A DNA stretch of 10,357 nt from Zygnema cylindricum (Eukaryota > Streptophyta > Zygnematophyceae > Zygnematales > Zygnemataceae): assembly GCA_037447655.1 (NCBI GenBank), contig JBBHKE010000790.1, positions 190,001 to 200,357 of the forward strand, given 5' to 3'. A program made the translations under genes and the position numbers. The notes beneath the pieces are model-generated. The model saw nothing but the letters and a program-made list of their open reading frames with translations, did no database searches and was not told the origin of the DNA. Position 1 is the stretch's first letter; every line of letters begins with the position of its first letter. This document shows positions 1 through 6,130 of this stretch, one piece after another.

Positions 1-264
1 AAAATATTATATATTAAATTCAAAAAATACTATATATCGTGCTGCATATCTCGATCGATATTCGATATAGTGAATATCGAAACTATCGCGATATGAATTT
101 ACCCAATACCCAACAGTCCAACACTACACTGCTAAATAGTAAACACAGATTACAGAACATAAGTTCACGACAGCCTTTATCTCTTCTCTTGCTGTCTCTC
201 TGTGCACTCTATTTATCCATTTTTGTCCTCTCTTGTTCCTCGCTATTACTTCTGCTTCCCCTTC
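1..264 (+). promoter_or_regulatory. Upstream region and presumed 5' UTR of the glycosyltransferase gene
   Basis: AT-rich DNA precedes the start codon at 265. It contains TATATAT stretches near 10-37 and a perfect inverted repeat with 9-bp arms at 55-63 and 72-80 (TCGATATTC / GAATATCGA). The segment 180-262 becomes pyrimidine-rich (CTCTTCTCTTGCTGTCTCTC), as is common around eukaryotic transcription starts. No transcription start can be fixed from sequence. An ATG at 93 would open an upstream frame running past the main start to 326, so transcription probably begins after 93, or else that frame would interfere with translation. This is inference only. Confidence 0.35.
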
Positions 265-393
265 ATGGCCGCCTACGTCACACTGCCACTGTTGGCGCTG
301 GCCGGGCTGCTGCTTTTGGCGGCTAGTGGTGGAAACTTTGCGGAAGCTTCCTCGCAAGGCTGGGCGTCGGATGTCCGCGAGCCGGGCGAGACG
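265..393 (+). CDS. Exon 1: signal peptide / signal-anchor exon
   Basis: The exon begins at ATG 265 (G at +4) and codes for 43 residues. It ends in phase 0 at ACG, followed by a strong GTACGT donor at 394. The peptide opens MAAYVTLPLLALAGLLLLAA, an uncharged start followed by a hydrophobic core, then a small-residue stretch (ASGGNFAEASS) that could hold a signal-peptidase site. Without that cleavage it would be a type II anchor. The exon is clearly richer in G and C than the rest of the gene. The frame can be pushed upstream only to a GTG at 202, which is not a normal eukaryotic start. The link to exon 2 rests on matching phase and on the gene otherwise lacking a start. Confidence 0.7.
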
Positions 394-515
394 GTACGTC
401 ACATCACGGGCTACGGTACGGAATGGTACGGAACGGAATCGCAGAGGGAGAGGGAGAGGGAAAAGGGGAGGGAGAGGGAGAGGGAAAAGGGGAGGGAGTG
501 TGAGAGGGAGAGGGA

Positions 516-576
<61 letters not shown>

Positions 577-3500
577 ACTAACCAAAATAGTTAAGCAAAG
601 TTGCCAAAAAAAGAAGAATTGAAACGCACAAAATATTTAATCAGAAATTCGACTTTAAAAAAAGGAAAAAAAAACATCGATCTACATTTAAAAAAATAAA
701 TAGCGTTTATTAATCAAGCAAAGATTTGTTTCTTGAAAAAAACAAAAAAACCAGATTTGTTTCTTGAAAAAAACAAAAAATCTTAAATGCACAAAACATT
801 AATGTAGATATGTATTTTGACAAAAACAGAAAAAAAAAAATCATAAAAACACAAAAACAGTTTCAAAAAAAGTATAAATATTTTTGCAGGAGGAAAAACG
901 AGCGCCCGGGTGTATTTTAACTATGGATGACCGTCGATTTAACCCAAAATCTGACGATTTGGAAAAATGGGGAGAGGAAGCCCCATTTTGGTTATTTTCT
1001 AGAGTCATAAATAGGTGATTACAAAATTTCTTCCCTCTTTTGTTTTTCTTTTGTTTTCCTTTTTTTTTTACCCACTCCCTCTTTTTTTATACAAATGATA
1101 CGGTACCTCTCCCTCTCCCTCTCCCTCTCCCTCTCCCTCGCTCTTTTTATAGTTTTTATTGCCCTCTCCCTCTCCCTCTCCCTCTCTTCTTTTTATAGTT
1201 TTTATTGCTTAACATTGGCGTTTTATCGGTACAAAAAATGCAGAGCATATGCCGACCTTTACAGATATCGGTTCATTTTGGGGAATGTGAAGGACTACTT
1301 GACAGAACCGTTACGTGCCGCTTCTTGGTACAAGGTTTGTTTCTTTGTATCTGTATTAAAGTGTTTTTTAGGGTTTCTTTTTCTACTTTTCCTGTTTTAC
1401 ATTTGTTTTTTACTCTCCTTCTCGTCCTTTTTTTTATTTTCCCTGCCTTTTTTTTTCGCTTTTGCGTTTTTTTTGTTTTTGTTTTTGTTTTTGTTTTTGT
1501 TTTTTTTTTTTTTTTGGTCTTCGTTTTTTTAGTTTTTTTCTTATTTCTTTTTTTTTTTTTCTTCTCCCTTTTTTGGTTTTTTTCCTCCTTTTTTTTCATT
1601 TACAATGGAAAAGGTTCCGAGGAGTTTTTTATGGGATGATAATATTATTGTCAATTTCGATAATTTTTTTATCTATGTCAAAATTTTAGATATTATTGTC
1701 ACTGTCGATAATATTGAAATTTTTGCCATCGTCGATTTCAATAATTTTTGAAAATTTAGACATTCGTGTCAATGTAGATTACACTAGTGTCTTTTTGGGA
1801 ACTTATTGTCGATGTCGAAAAATATCTGAAATTTCACGAAAAAAATTGTTAATTTCAACAATTTTTGAAAATTAAGAAATCATTGTGAATTTTGATAAAG
1901 ATTTGAAAATTTTAGAAATCATCGTGAATTTGTTAATTTTTGAAAATTTAAATTTCATTTGTCGATTTCGATAAATATTTGAAATTTTAGAATCATCGTC
2001 AATGTCGTCAATTTACGATGGTAATGTCGATTCTAGAAACCGATTTCCCTCCATTCCCTCCCTACCTCCCCCCCTCCCCCCTCTCTCCCTCTCCCCCGAC
2101 CCTCCTCCCTCCCTCTCCCCCCCTCTACCTACCTCTCTCTCTTTCTCTTTTTTTCTTATAGTTTGTATTGCTTGAAATTGGAGTTATGCTACATGAAAAT
2201 AGAGGGCATATACGGATCGGCACAGATATCGGTTCATTTTTATCCCTCTTTCTCTCCCCCTCTCCCTCTCCCTTTCCCTCTCCCTCCCTCTTTTTATAGT
2301 TTTTATTGCTTAAATTGGCGTTTTATTGGTACAAAAAATGCAGGGCCTATGCCGACCGTTACGGATATCGGTTCATTTTGGGGAAACTGAAGGACTATGC
2401 GACAGAACCGTTACGTGCCGCGTCTTGGTACAAGGTTTGTTTCCTTGTATCTGTTTTTTTGTGTTTTTAGGGTTTTTTTTCTACTTTTCCCGTTTCACAT
2501 TTTTTTTTATCTCTCAATCTTGTCCTCTTTTTTCTTTTTCCTGCCTTTTTTTCGCTTTTGCACTTGTTGTTTTTGATTTTGTTTTTGTTTTTGTTATGGT
2601 TCACTATCTTCTCTTTCTTTTTTTTTCATCTTCTTCTTCTGTCCTTTGCTTTTGCCTTTTCCTTTCCAATTTACTTTTCCTTTTCCTTTTCCATTTCCTT
2701 TTCCTTCTATTTCCTTTTCCTTTTCTTGTCCCAGCCTTTCCTTTTTTTGGTGTCCTTCTTTTTTTGGTGTCCTTTCCTTTCCGTTTCTGAGCCAAAATTG
2801 CGAAACATTTTGGCTGTCAAGTCTTATATTGTTCATGTAGCGAATTTGATTGTCAAGTCGCTAAAATTTTCCTTTCAATAACATATTGGATAACACGTGC
2901 CTAAAAGTTTTTGTATGCAACAATATGTTGTATAATATATGTTAATATTCGTAGTTAAATTCTTACGCATGCAAGAAAACATCAAGTATCAAGCTTTCAT
3001 ATACAGATATTTGTAATTACTAGTATTACCAATATGAATTGCTTTAACTGGTGAACAGAAATTTGGGTTCTAAATAACCCTGAGTGAAAAGATCAAATTG
3101 AATGCAACTTTCATTCTTGCTCTTATTCATATTACTATTTTTTCTCTTTTTGCAGATCCTATTCGCAAAAGCTCAACTCCAATGTTGTTGTCAATGGGTT
3201 TTTTTTATCGATTCAGATGCTTATTTCAAAATGAACGGCCACGATTTGTCGATCGAATCGTGGTTACATCAAATCACTGAACCCACTTTTTTTGATTACC
3301 TTAAACCCTTAAATGTCAATATGACAACACAAACCTGGTTTCCTCAGCCTCCCAAAAAACTTTTAGAGTCACCGGAAGATGAAGATGGTTTAATCGCTTT
3401 ATTTCCAAGAAACGGAGATAGTACGGCTAGTCCATGTGGAGGGAGAAGTCCTTCGGAGCCGGATGCTTTCTTTTACGAACCTGGACAAAATTTAAAATGC

Positions 3501-4212
3501 TATTGGGGTTTTATAAATGCGGGACAGTTCATGTTACGGAACTCGACTTTAACACATCAGGTGAGAAATTATTATCATTCATTTAGGGAAATAAAACTGT
3601 GTATTGCTATTAACTTTAATGTTTTTTTCTCCACTGAAATCAACTTTTCTACTTGCACTTGGAGACCACCAATCGCAAGGTAGAAACTTACCTTTCTATC
3701 TCTATCGATAAGAGTGCACGGAGAAAAGCGAGTCTAAAGGCTGAAAAAAACATTAAAGCTAATAGTTGTACATAGTACATAATTCAATATAAAAAGGATG
3801 GTTGTGACAAATTGTATGTGAATCATTTGGTATGTCCAATGACATGCATGGAACGACATATATCAAAAATTAGCAAATGGAGATTTAGGTGTGTCTTGAT
3901 AGAAAATGGTGATGATTTCTGATTATAAACTATTTGGTTATTTGTGATTAACAGTTTTTGGACGAATGGTTTAATGAACGAAACCCAAGATTCTACAATT
4001 TGCATCCTTGGGAGCAAAGGCGAGTTGGCAACATTGCATACAAGTATAAGGAAAATATGATAATTGTTCCTTTTAGAGAATTGACTGGTCACAAGGGTGA
4101 AAGAGTACGACATTATTCGTCAAATGAGGCCATTAGGCAATTAAAGATAAAAAAAGCGATGGTTGGATTGTCAACGAAAAGAGAAGCTGAACACGATCAA
4201 GAATTATTGTAG
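265..4212 (+). CDS. GT-A-fold glycosyltransferase (GT34-like / nucleotide-diphospho-sugar transferase), 5 exons
   Basis: The reconstructed coding sequence joins 265-393, 890-1014, 2344-2434 (or the alternative 1244-1334), 3156-3560 and 3955-4212, giving 335 residues. Intron phases are 0, 2, 0 and 0, and every junction has GT..AG ends. Residues 1-20 form a hydrophobic signal peptide or signal anchor. Next come ILTMDD (52-57), INRAYADRYGYRF (83-95) and ASWYK (111-115). The strand WVFFIDSDAYF (129-139) carries the DXD motif D134-S135-D136, expected to bind a divalent metal and the nucleotide sugar. GFINAGQFMLRNS follows at 233-245, then HPWEQ (267-271) and VRHYSS (301-306). This order (DXD, then an N-x-G-x-F-x-x-RN block, then an acidic/Gln helix, then a terminal HY motif) is what is known for GT34-like enzymes. 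N-glycosylation sequons lie at N170 and N244. The likely location is the ER/Golgi lumen. Donor and acceptor sugars cannot be predicted. The first in-frame ATG is at 265. No polyadenylation signal close to the stop is obvious. Confidence 0.85.
443..573 (+). repeat. Purine microsatellite (GAGAGGGAGAGGG / AG)n in intron 1
   Basis: The tract starts with imperfect GAGAGGGAGAGGGAAAAGGG units and ends with a run of about 27 AG dinucleotides. It is wholly inside intron 1 (394-889). It is the reverse complement in type of the CCCTCT tracts in intron 2. Confidence 0.95.
722..780 (+). repeat. Two-copy 31-nt tandem repeat in intron 1
   Basis: A 28-nt string starting AGATTTGTTTCTTGAAAAAA occurs at 722-749 and again unchanged at 753-780, a period of 31. 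The rest of intron 1 (574-889) is A-rich and I see nothing else in it. Confidence 0.85.
890..1014 (+). CDS. Exon 2 of the glycosyltransferase
   Basis: The acceptor TTTTTGCAG ends at 889 and the donor GTGATT starts at 1015. The exon is 125 nt, enters in phase 0 and leaves in phase 2 (AG of an arginine codon). It encodes residues 44-84 plus part of R85, including GCILTMDDRRF and the end FWLFSRVIN. The ILTMDDR stretch is the usual first beta strand seen at the N-terminus of GT34-like catalytic domains. The exon is short and without a start codon of its own in this role, so it is easily missed by gene finders. Confidence 0.8.
1106..1190 (+). repeat. CCCTCT microsatellite upstream of exon 3a
   Basis: Two CCCTCT blocks (1106-1139 and 1162-1190) are separated by a copy of the CTCTTTTTATAGTTTTTATTGC string (from about 1141), which recurs right after the second block. 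They sit in intron 2 and could serve as the polypyrimidine tract for exon 3a, though 50-60 nt from the AG used. Confidence 0.9.
1244..1334 (+). CDS. Exon 3a, alternative copy of duplicated exon 3
   Basis: This is a 91-nt exon with acceptor ...AAAAAATGCAG ending at 1243 and donor GTTTGT at 1335. Entered in phase 2 from exon 2 it reads R-AYADLYRYRFILGNVKDY followed by LTEPLRAASWYK and leaves in phase 0 into exon 4. It differs from exon 3b at ten bases, six changing the protein and four silent. The five residue differences (3a to 3b) are L90R, R92G, N99K, V100L and L104A. It carries no stop codon. The R-Y-R here replaces the R-Y-G-Y-R-F form that better fits the family, so 3a may be the more divergent or specialised version. 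Confidence 0.6.
1360..1600 (+). repeat. T-rich low-complexity tract in intron 3
   Basis: Poly-T and TTTTTG/TTTTTC repeats follow exon 3a. Part of it (to about 1500) is a homologue of the sequence after exon 3b (2460-2600), so it belongs to the duplicated block. The long open frames through it encode only F, L and S (plus strand) or K and T (minus strand) and are not genes. Confidence 0.85.
1635..2035 (+). repeat. Degenerate tandem array of about 38-45-nt AT-rich units
   Basis: Recurring phrases such as TTTGAAAATTTTAGAAATCA, TCGTCAATGTCGAT and TTTCGATAA appear in the same order five to seven times with many substitutions. The array lies between exon 3a and the exon 3 relic. No reading frame stays open across it. 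Confidence 0.65.
2044..2156 (+). repeat. C/T-rich polypyrimidine tract
   Basis: Almost pure pyrimidine with CCCTCC, CCCCTC and CTCTCT units, ending in TTTTTCTTATAG just before the relic exon copy. Confidence 0.9.
2205..2240 (+). pseudogene. Truncated third copy of exon 3
   Basis: These 36 nt align without gaps to the first 36 nt of exons 3a and 3b, ending in CAGATATCGGTTCATTTT, and are preceded by a related leader (TTATAGTTTGTATTGCTTGAAATTGG). In the shared frame they read R-AYTDRHRYRFIF. Homology stops at 2241, where a CT-rich tract begins, so the second half and the donor site are lost. It cannot function as exon 3 and is best seen as a decayed member of the exon array. Confidence 0.75.
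2243..2297 (+). repeat. CCCTCT tract upstream of exon 3b
   Basis: CCCTCTTTCTCTCCCCCTCTCC-type pyrimidine sequence ends in TTTTTATAG, matching the position of the tract before exon 3a. Confidence 0.9.
2344..2434 (+). CDS. Exon 3b, copy of exon 3 with the best family fit
   Basis: This is a 91-nt exon with acceptor ...AAAAAATGCAG ending at 2343 and donor GTTTGT at 2435, phase 2 in and phase 0 out. It encodes R85 to K115, including RAYADRYGYRFILG and EPLRAASWYK. The R-Y-G-Y-R-F stretch fits the known xHGYxx pattern that follows the first strand of GT34-like domains. The acceptor chosen is supported by the alignment of copies: a one-base difference (TTAACATTGG versus TTAAATTGG) falls upstream of it, where it would break the frame if translated, while the 91-nt part has substitutions only. 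Confidence 0.75.
2440..2795 (+). repeat. T/C-rich low-complexity tract in intron 3
   Basis: This is T-rich DNA with a (CCTTTT)n-type hexamer array near 2658-2735. The first part is homologous to the tract after exon 3a. The remaining 2800-3155 is ordinary AT-rich intron ending in TTTTTCTCTTTTTGCAG. Confidence 0.85.
3156..3560 (+). CDS. Exon 4: catalytic core with DXD motif
   Basis: The exon is 405 nt (135 codons), phase 0 at both ends, with acceptor CTCTTTTTGCAG and donor GTGAGA at 3561. It encodes residues 116-250. The strand QWVFFIDSDAYF holds the DXD motif. A long insertion-like part (about 147-220, rich in P, E, D and G, with FPRNGDSTASPCGG) separates it from CYWGFINAGQFMLRNS. This is the best supported exon. 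Residues 125-127 are three consecutive cysteines just before the DXD strand, which is unusual. Confidence 0.92.
3955..4212 (+). CDS. Exon 5: C-terminal exon with stop
   Basis: The acceptor GTGATTAACAG ends at 3954. The exon is in phase 0 and runs 85 codons to TAG at 4210-4212. It encodes FLDEWFNE, then HPWEQRRVGNIAY (acidic/Gln helix), IIVPFRELTG and VRHYSS, the C-terminal His-Tyr motif usual in GT34-like proteins. A charged tail ends the protein. The acceptor has only a weak pyrimidine tract, like several others in this gene. Confidence 0.88.
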   Translation, partial: FLDEWFNERNPRFYNLHPWEQRRVGNIAYKYKENMIIVPFRELTGHKGERVRHYSSNEAIRQLKIKKAMVGLSTKREAEHDQELL

Positions 4213-4800
4213 AACGACCTACAAAAAAATCTTTATTTTTTGAGAAATAAGTTGAGAATTAGCTCTTTGAGCTTGAGTAGCAATGATGGAATTTTTGAGG
4301 CTTACACTTCTTGTCTAAGCACATGTTGGTTCCATAATGAAAAAAAAAAAAAACATACCGATGCAATGTTTGATAGGTTTATGACCAACGTTCTCCATTT
4401 GTTGCGCGTTGATAATCTGCAATGTCAATGTTAGCCAATAATTGTTTAGATTTTTAGGGTTTCCGATTTTTCTGTATGCTTTCTTTCAGTACACAGTTGT
4501 CAGATTATCAATCCGATGGTTTCCATGGAAATGTAAGATTCTAATGCTCCAATTTTCGCTCTCAAAATGAAAATCAGACTTTTGTCCAAGGAGAAAAGTA
4601 AATTAAACAGCGGAAAAAAACATTAACTTTACTAGTGATCCATGGTAGTATTATTGCTAATAGTGAGTTAAGTGTAATTTGTACATACTGCAACAAGAAT
4701 CCATAAATAATGATCGTGAAGTACATGTAAGCTTTATGACAAGTAATCGGTTAACCAATGGCATTGGCATTTGGTTACATACGATTGACTTATTCAACAT
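4213..4800 (+). other. 3' UTR and intergenic DNA, no gene seen
   Basis: This AT-rich stretch has only short chance frames (one at 4240-4434 is poly-Lys broken and lacks any family likeness). A 13-bp palindrome CCAATGGCATTGG lies near 4755. About 45 nt near 4590-4635 resemble part of intron 4 (3719-3765). The first canonical AATAAA downstream is at 4990-4995, too far to claim as the polyadenylation signal. Confidence 0.5.
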
Positions 4801-4810
4801 AATTGTTTAA

Positions 4811-4980
4811 TAATTGTTTTAATCATTCTTTTGCGCTGTTTTAACCATTGTTTTAATTGTTGTTTTAACCATTGTTATAACTTTAACCGTTGTTTTAACC
4901 ACTGTTTTAACCATTGTTTTAACTGTTGTTTTAACCATTGTTATAACTTTAACCATTGACTTAACCATTGTTATCGCTTT
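4811..4980 (+). repeat. Tandem array of 12-nt TTTTAACCATTG units with 66-nt higher-order period
   Basis: Units TTTTAACC(A/G)(T/C)TG repeat throughout. The block starting GTTGTTTTAACCATTGTTAT occurs at 4859 and again at 4925, 66 nt apart. The minus-strand open frame through it (VKTMVKTTVK) is repeat-derived. Confidence 0.9.
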
Positions 4981-5062
4981 TTTTTTAACAATAAAGAAAA
5001 AATAAGGATGTGTAACGATCACAAGGTCCATTATCGTGGCGAAAAAATGGAGGAAGAAATGA

Positions 5063-5080
5063 GGGGGAGGGGGAGGGGGA
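5063..5080 (+). repeat. (GGGGGA)n short G-run array
   Basis: Three consecutive G5 runs (5063-5067, 5069-5073, 5075-5079) lie immediately downstream of the stop of the minus-strand candidate gene. On that strand it is a C-rich tract. Confidence 0.8.
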
Positions 5081-5104
5081 GAACCTACTCCCTATGCATC
5101 TGAG

Positions 5105-5919
5105 CTAGTCTGTGAAGTCCATCTCTGCTGCCAGCCAGACTTGGGTTTGGGCCCCACCTCCTCTCAATTTGAGAGAGAGAGGGAGAGGGAGAGACAAGAC
5201 AAGAGAGCCCTCAGAGGCTATTTTCTCTAAAACCAGACTCCATTTCCTCTCTGAAACAAAAAAAAAAGTAAGAGAAAAAAGAAACCGAAAAGGAAAAGGA
5301 AAATGTTAGGATTTCCTTCTCTTCAAAAAGGAAAACGAAAAAAGAATACTTACGCTCGATGATGGAGTCTGTAAGGCCTGTTAGATCAAAGTTGTAATCG
5401 GCCGTCGCGGTCTGTCGCGTGGCCGGCTAGTTTGTCTTTTCGTTAAGCGTGTGGTCTTGGTCTTGGTTGGTTTGGACTTTGGAGTCACTTTATTTTGTAG
5501 TTCGTTTCATAGATTCCTGGTCTCGCGTAGATTCAGTTAGATTCAGTTTTGCTACGACAAAGATTAAGGGTGTGTTCCCATGTAACCAAAACTTTGAAAC
5601 GTTACTTTGGATTTTAGCGCCGATTTTACGGTGTACTTTTCAAAGTGTGCCTATGTCAATCGTTACTTGTGCGTTCATTACTTCGAATATGTGACAATTG
5701 TAGACGTCTACAAAATGTGCGACAGTCTACGAAACGAAATGTAGACGACTACGAAACTACGAAACTTCTTAAAAACGGCGACGCTAACTACGAAACTTCC
5801 TAAAAACGGCGACGGTTGTAGACGTCAAGGTTTTTGTGACGATGTAGATGTTTAGGGTTTTGTGACATAGCGAAGTCATGCTACCATGTGACGTCATCAG
5901 TACGTACATTTTCCGCCAT
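5105..5919 (-). CDS. Candidate small three-exon gene, function unknown
   Basis: A phase-consistent model on the minus strand joins 5919-5908 (MAEN, in an excellent ACCATGG start context), 5426-5354 and 5250-5105, giving 76 residues. Exon 1 ends in AAT before a GTACGT donor, the same donor as exon 1 of the neighbouring gene. Exon 2 reads PATRQTATADYNFDLTGLTD then SIIE and ends in a near-ideal GTAAGTAT donor, phase 1. Exon 3 follows an excellent acceptor (poly-T, TTTCAG), reads Q-RKWSLVLEKIASEGS, passes through a CT microsatellite coding LPLPLSL and ends FTD-TAG. I do not recognise the protein. The weakest points are the exon 2 acceptor (ACAAACTAG, no pyrimidine tract) and the very short exon 1. 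It converges on the glycosyltransferase. More 3' exons or a different first exon are possible. Confidence 0.35.
5698..5713. promoter_or_regulatory. 16-bp perfect palindrome with GACGTC core
   Basis: TTGTAGACGTCTACAA is a perfect dyad. A half-diverged copy, TTGTAGACGTCAA, is at 5816-5828, and a full TGACGTCA lies at 5889-5896. ACGT-core dyads are known bZIP-type binding sites; a role here is inferred. Confidence 0.4.
5757..5814 (+). repeat. 27-nt direct repeat, two copies
   Basis: CTACGAAACTTC(T/C)TAAAAACGG followed by CGACG occurs at 5757-5783 and 5788-5814 with a single difference, period 31. It falls in intron 1 of the proposed minus-strand gene. Confidence 0.9.
5889..5896. promoter_or_regulatory. 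CRE-like TGACGTCA site
   Basis: A full eight-base cAMP-response-element palindrome lies about 21 bp inside the proposed minus-strand start codon. The chance expectation in 10 kb is below one, and it is the third GACGTC in 190 bp. Confidence 0.35.
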
Positions 5920-6130
5920 GGTTTCCCGATTTCGTTTTCTTATCTTTTATCATTCGATATGCCATCAAACTTAGACCAAAAATATTCAAAAAAAAGAAAA
6001 AAAATATACCTTTAATTTGATACTATTATTGCTGCATCTCGTGTAAATATGAGAGAAAGAGTGGTCGAGTGAGAAAGAGGGGGAGAGACGAGGACGCCGT
6101 AAAATTTTGCAAAGGACCCATGAAAGAAAG

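Noticed and set aside
443-573. Possible CRISPR-like or regulatory array
   Set aside because: Unit length is 2-12 nt without unique spacers; it is a plain microsatellite.
202-594. Long open frame through exon 1 and the GA repeat as a complete 130-residue protein
   Set aside because: It begins at GTG and its second half is (RE)n translated from the GA microsatellite; the GTACGT donor at 394 explains the coding part better.
1095-1690. Several overlapping F/L-rich plus-strand and K-rich minus-strand frames
   Set aside because: They come from poly-T and CT low-complexity intron DNA. The only real coding segment inside is exon 3a (1244-1334).
2326-2881. F/L/S-rich plus-strand and KGKGK minus-strand frames
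   Set aside because: Translations of the CCTTTT and poly-T tracts. The frame starting near 2326 also reads exon 3b in the wrong phase.
3098-3280. Second open frame over the start of exon 4
   Set aside because: It lies in another frame from the DXD-containing exon and is a shadow of it.
4240-4434. 64-residue frame downstream of the glycosyltransferase stop
   Set aside because: There is no start context, a poly-A run encodes a KKKK stretch, there is no splice signal and no family likeness; it is probably 3' UTR.
5449-5694. 81-residue plus-strand frame
   Set aside because: No recognisable domain or splice context. It falls in intron 1 of the minus-strand model, and its composition does not favour coding.
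4454-5860. TTTAGGG words as interstitial telomere sequence
   Set aside because: Only single copies occur (4454, 5852, and others in introns), with no tandem array, so there is no telomeric origin.
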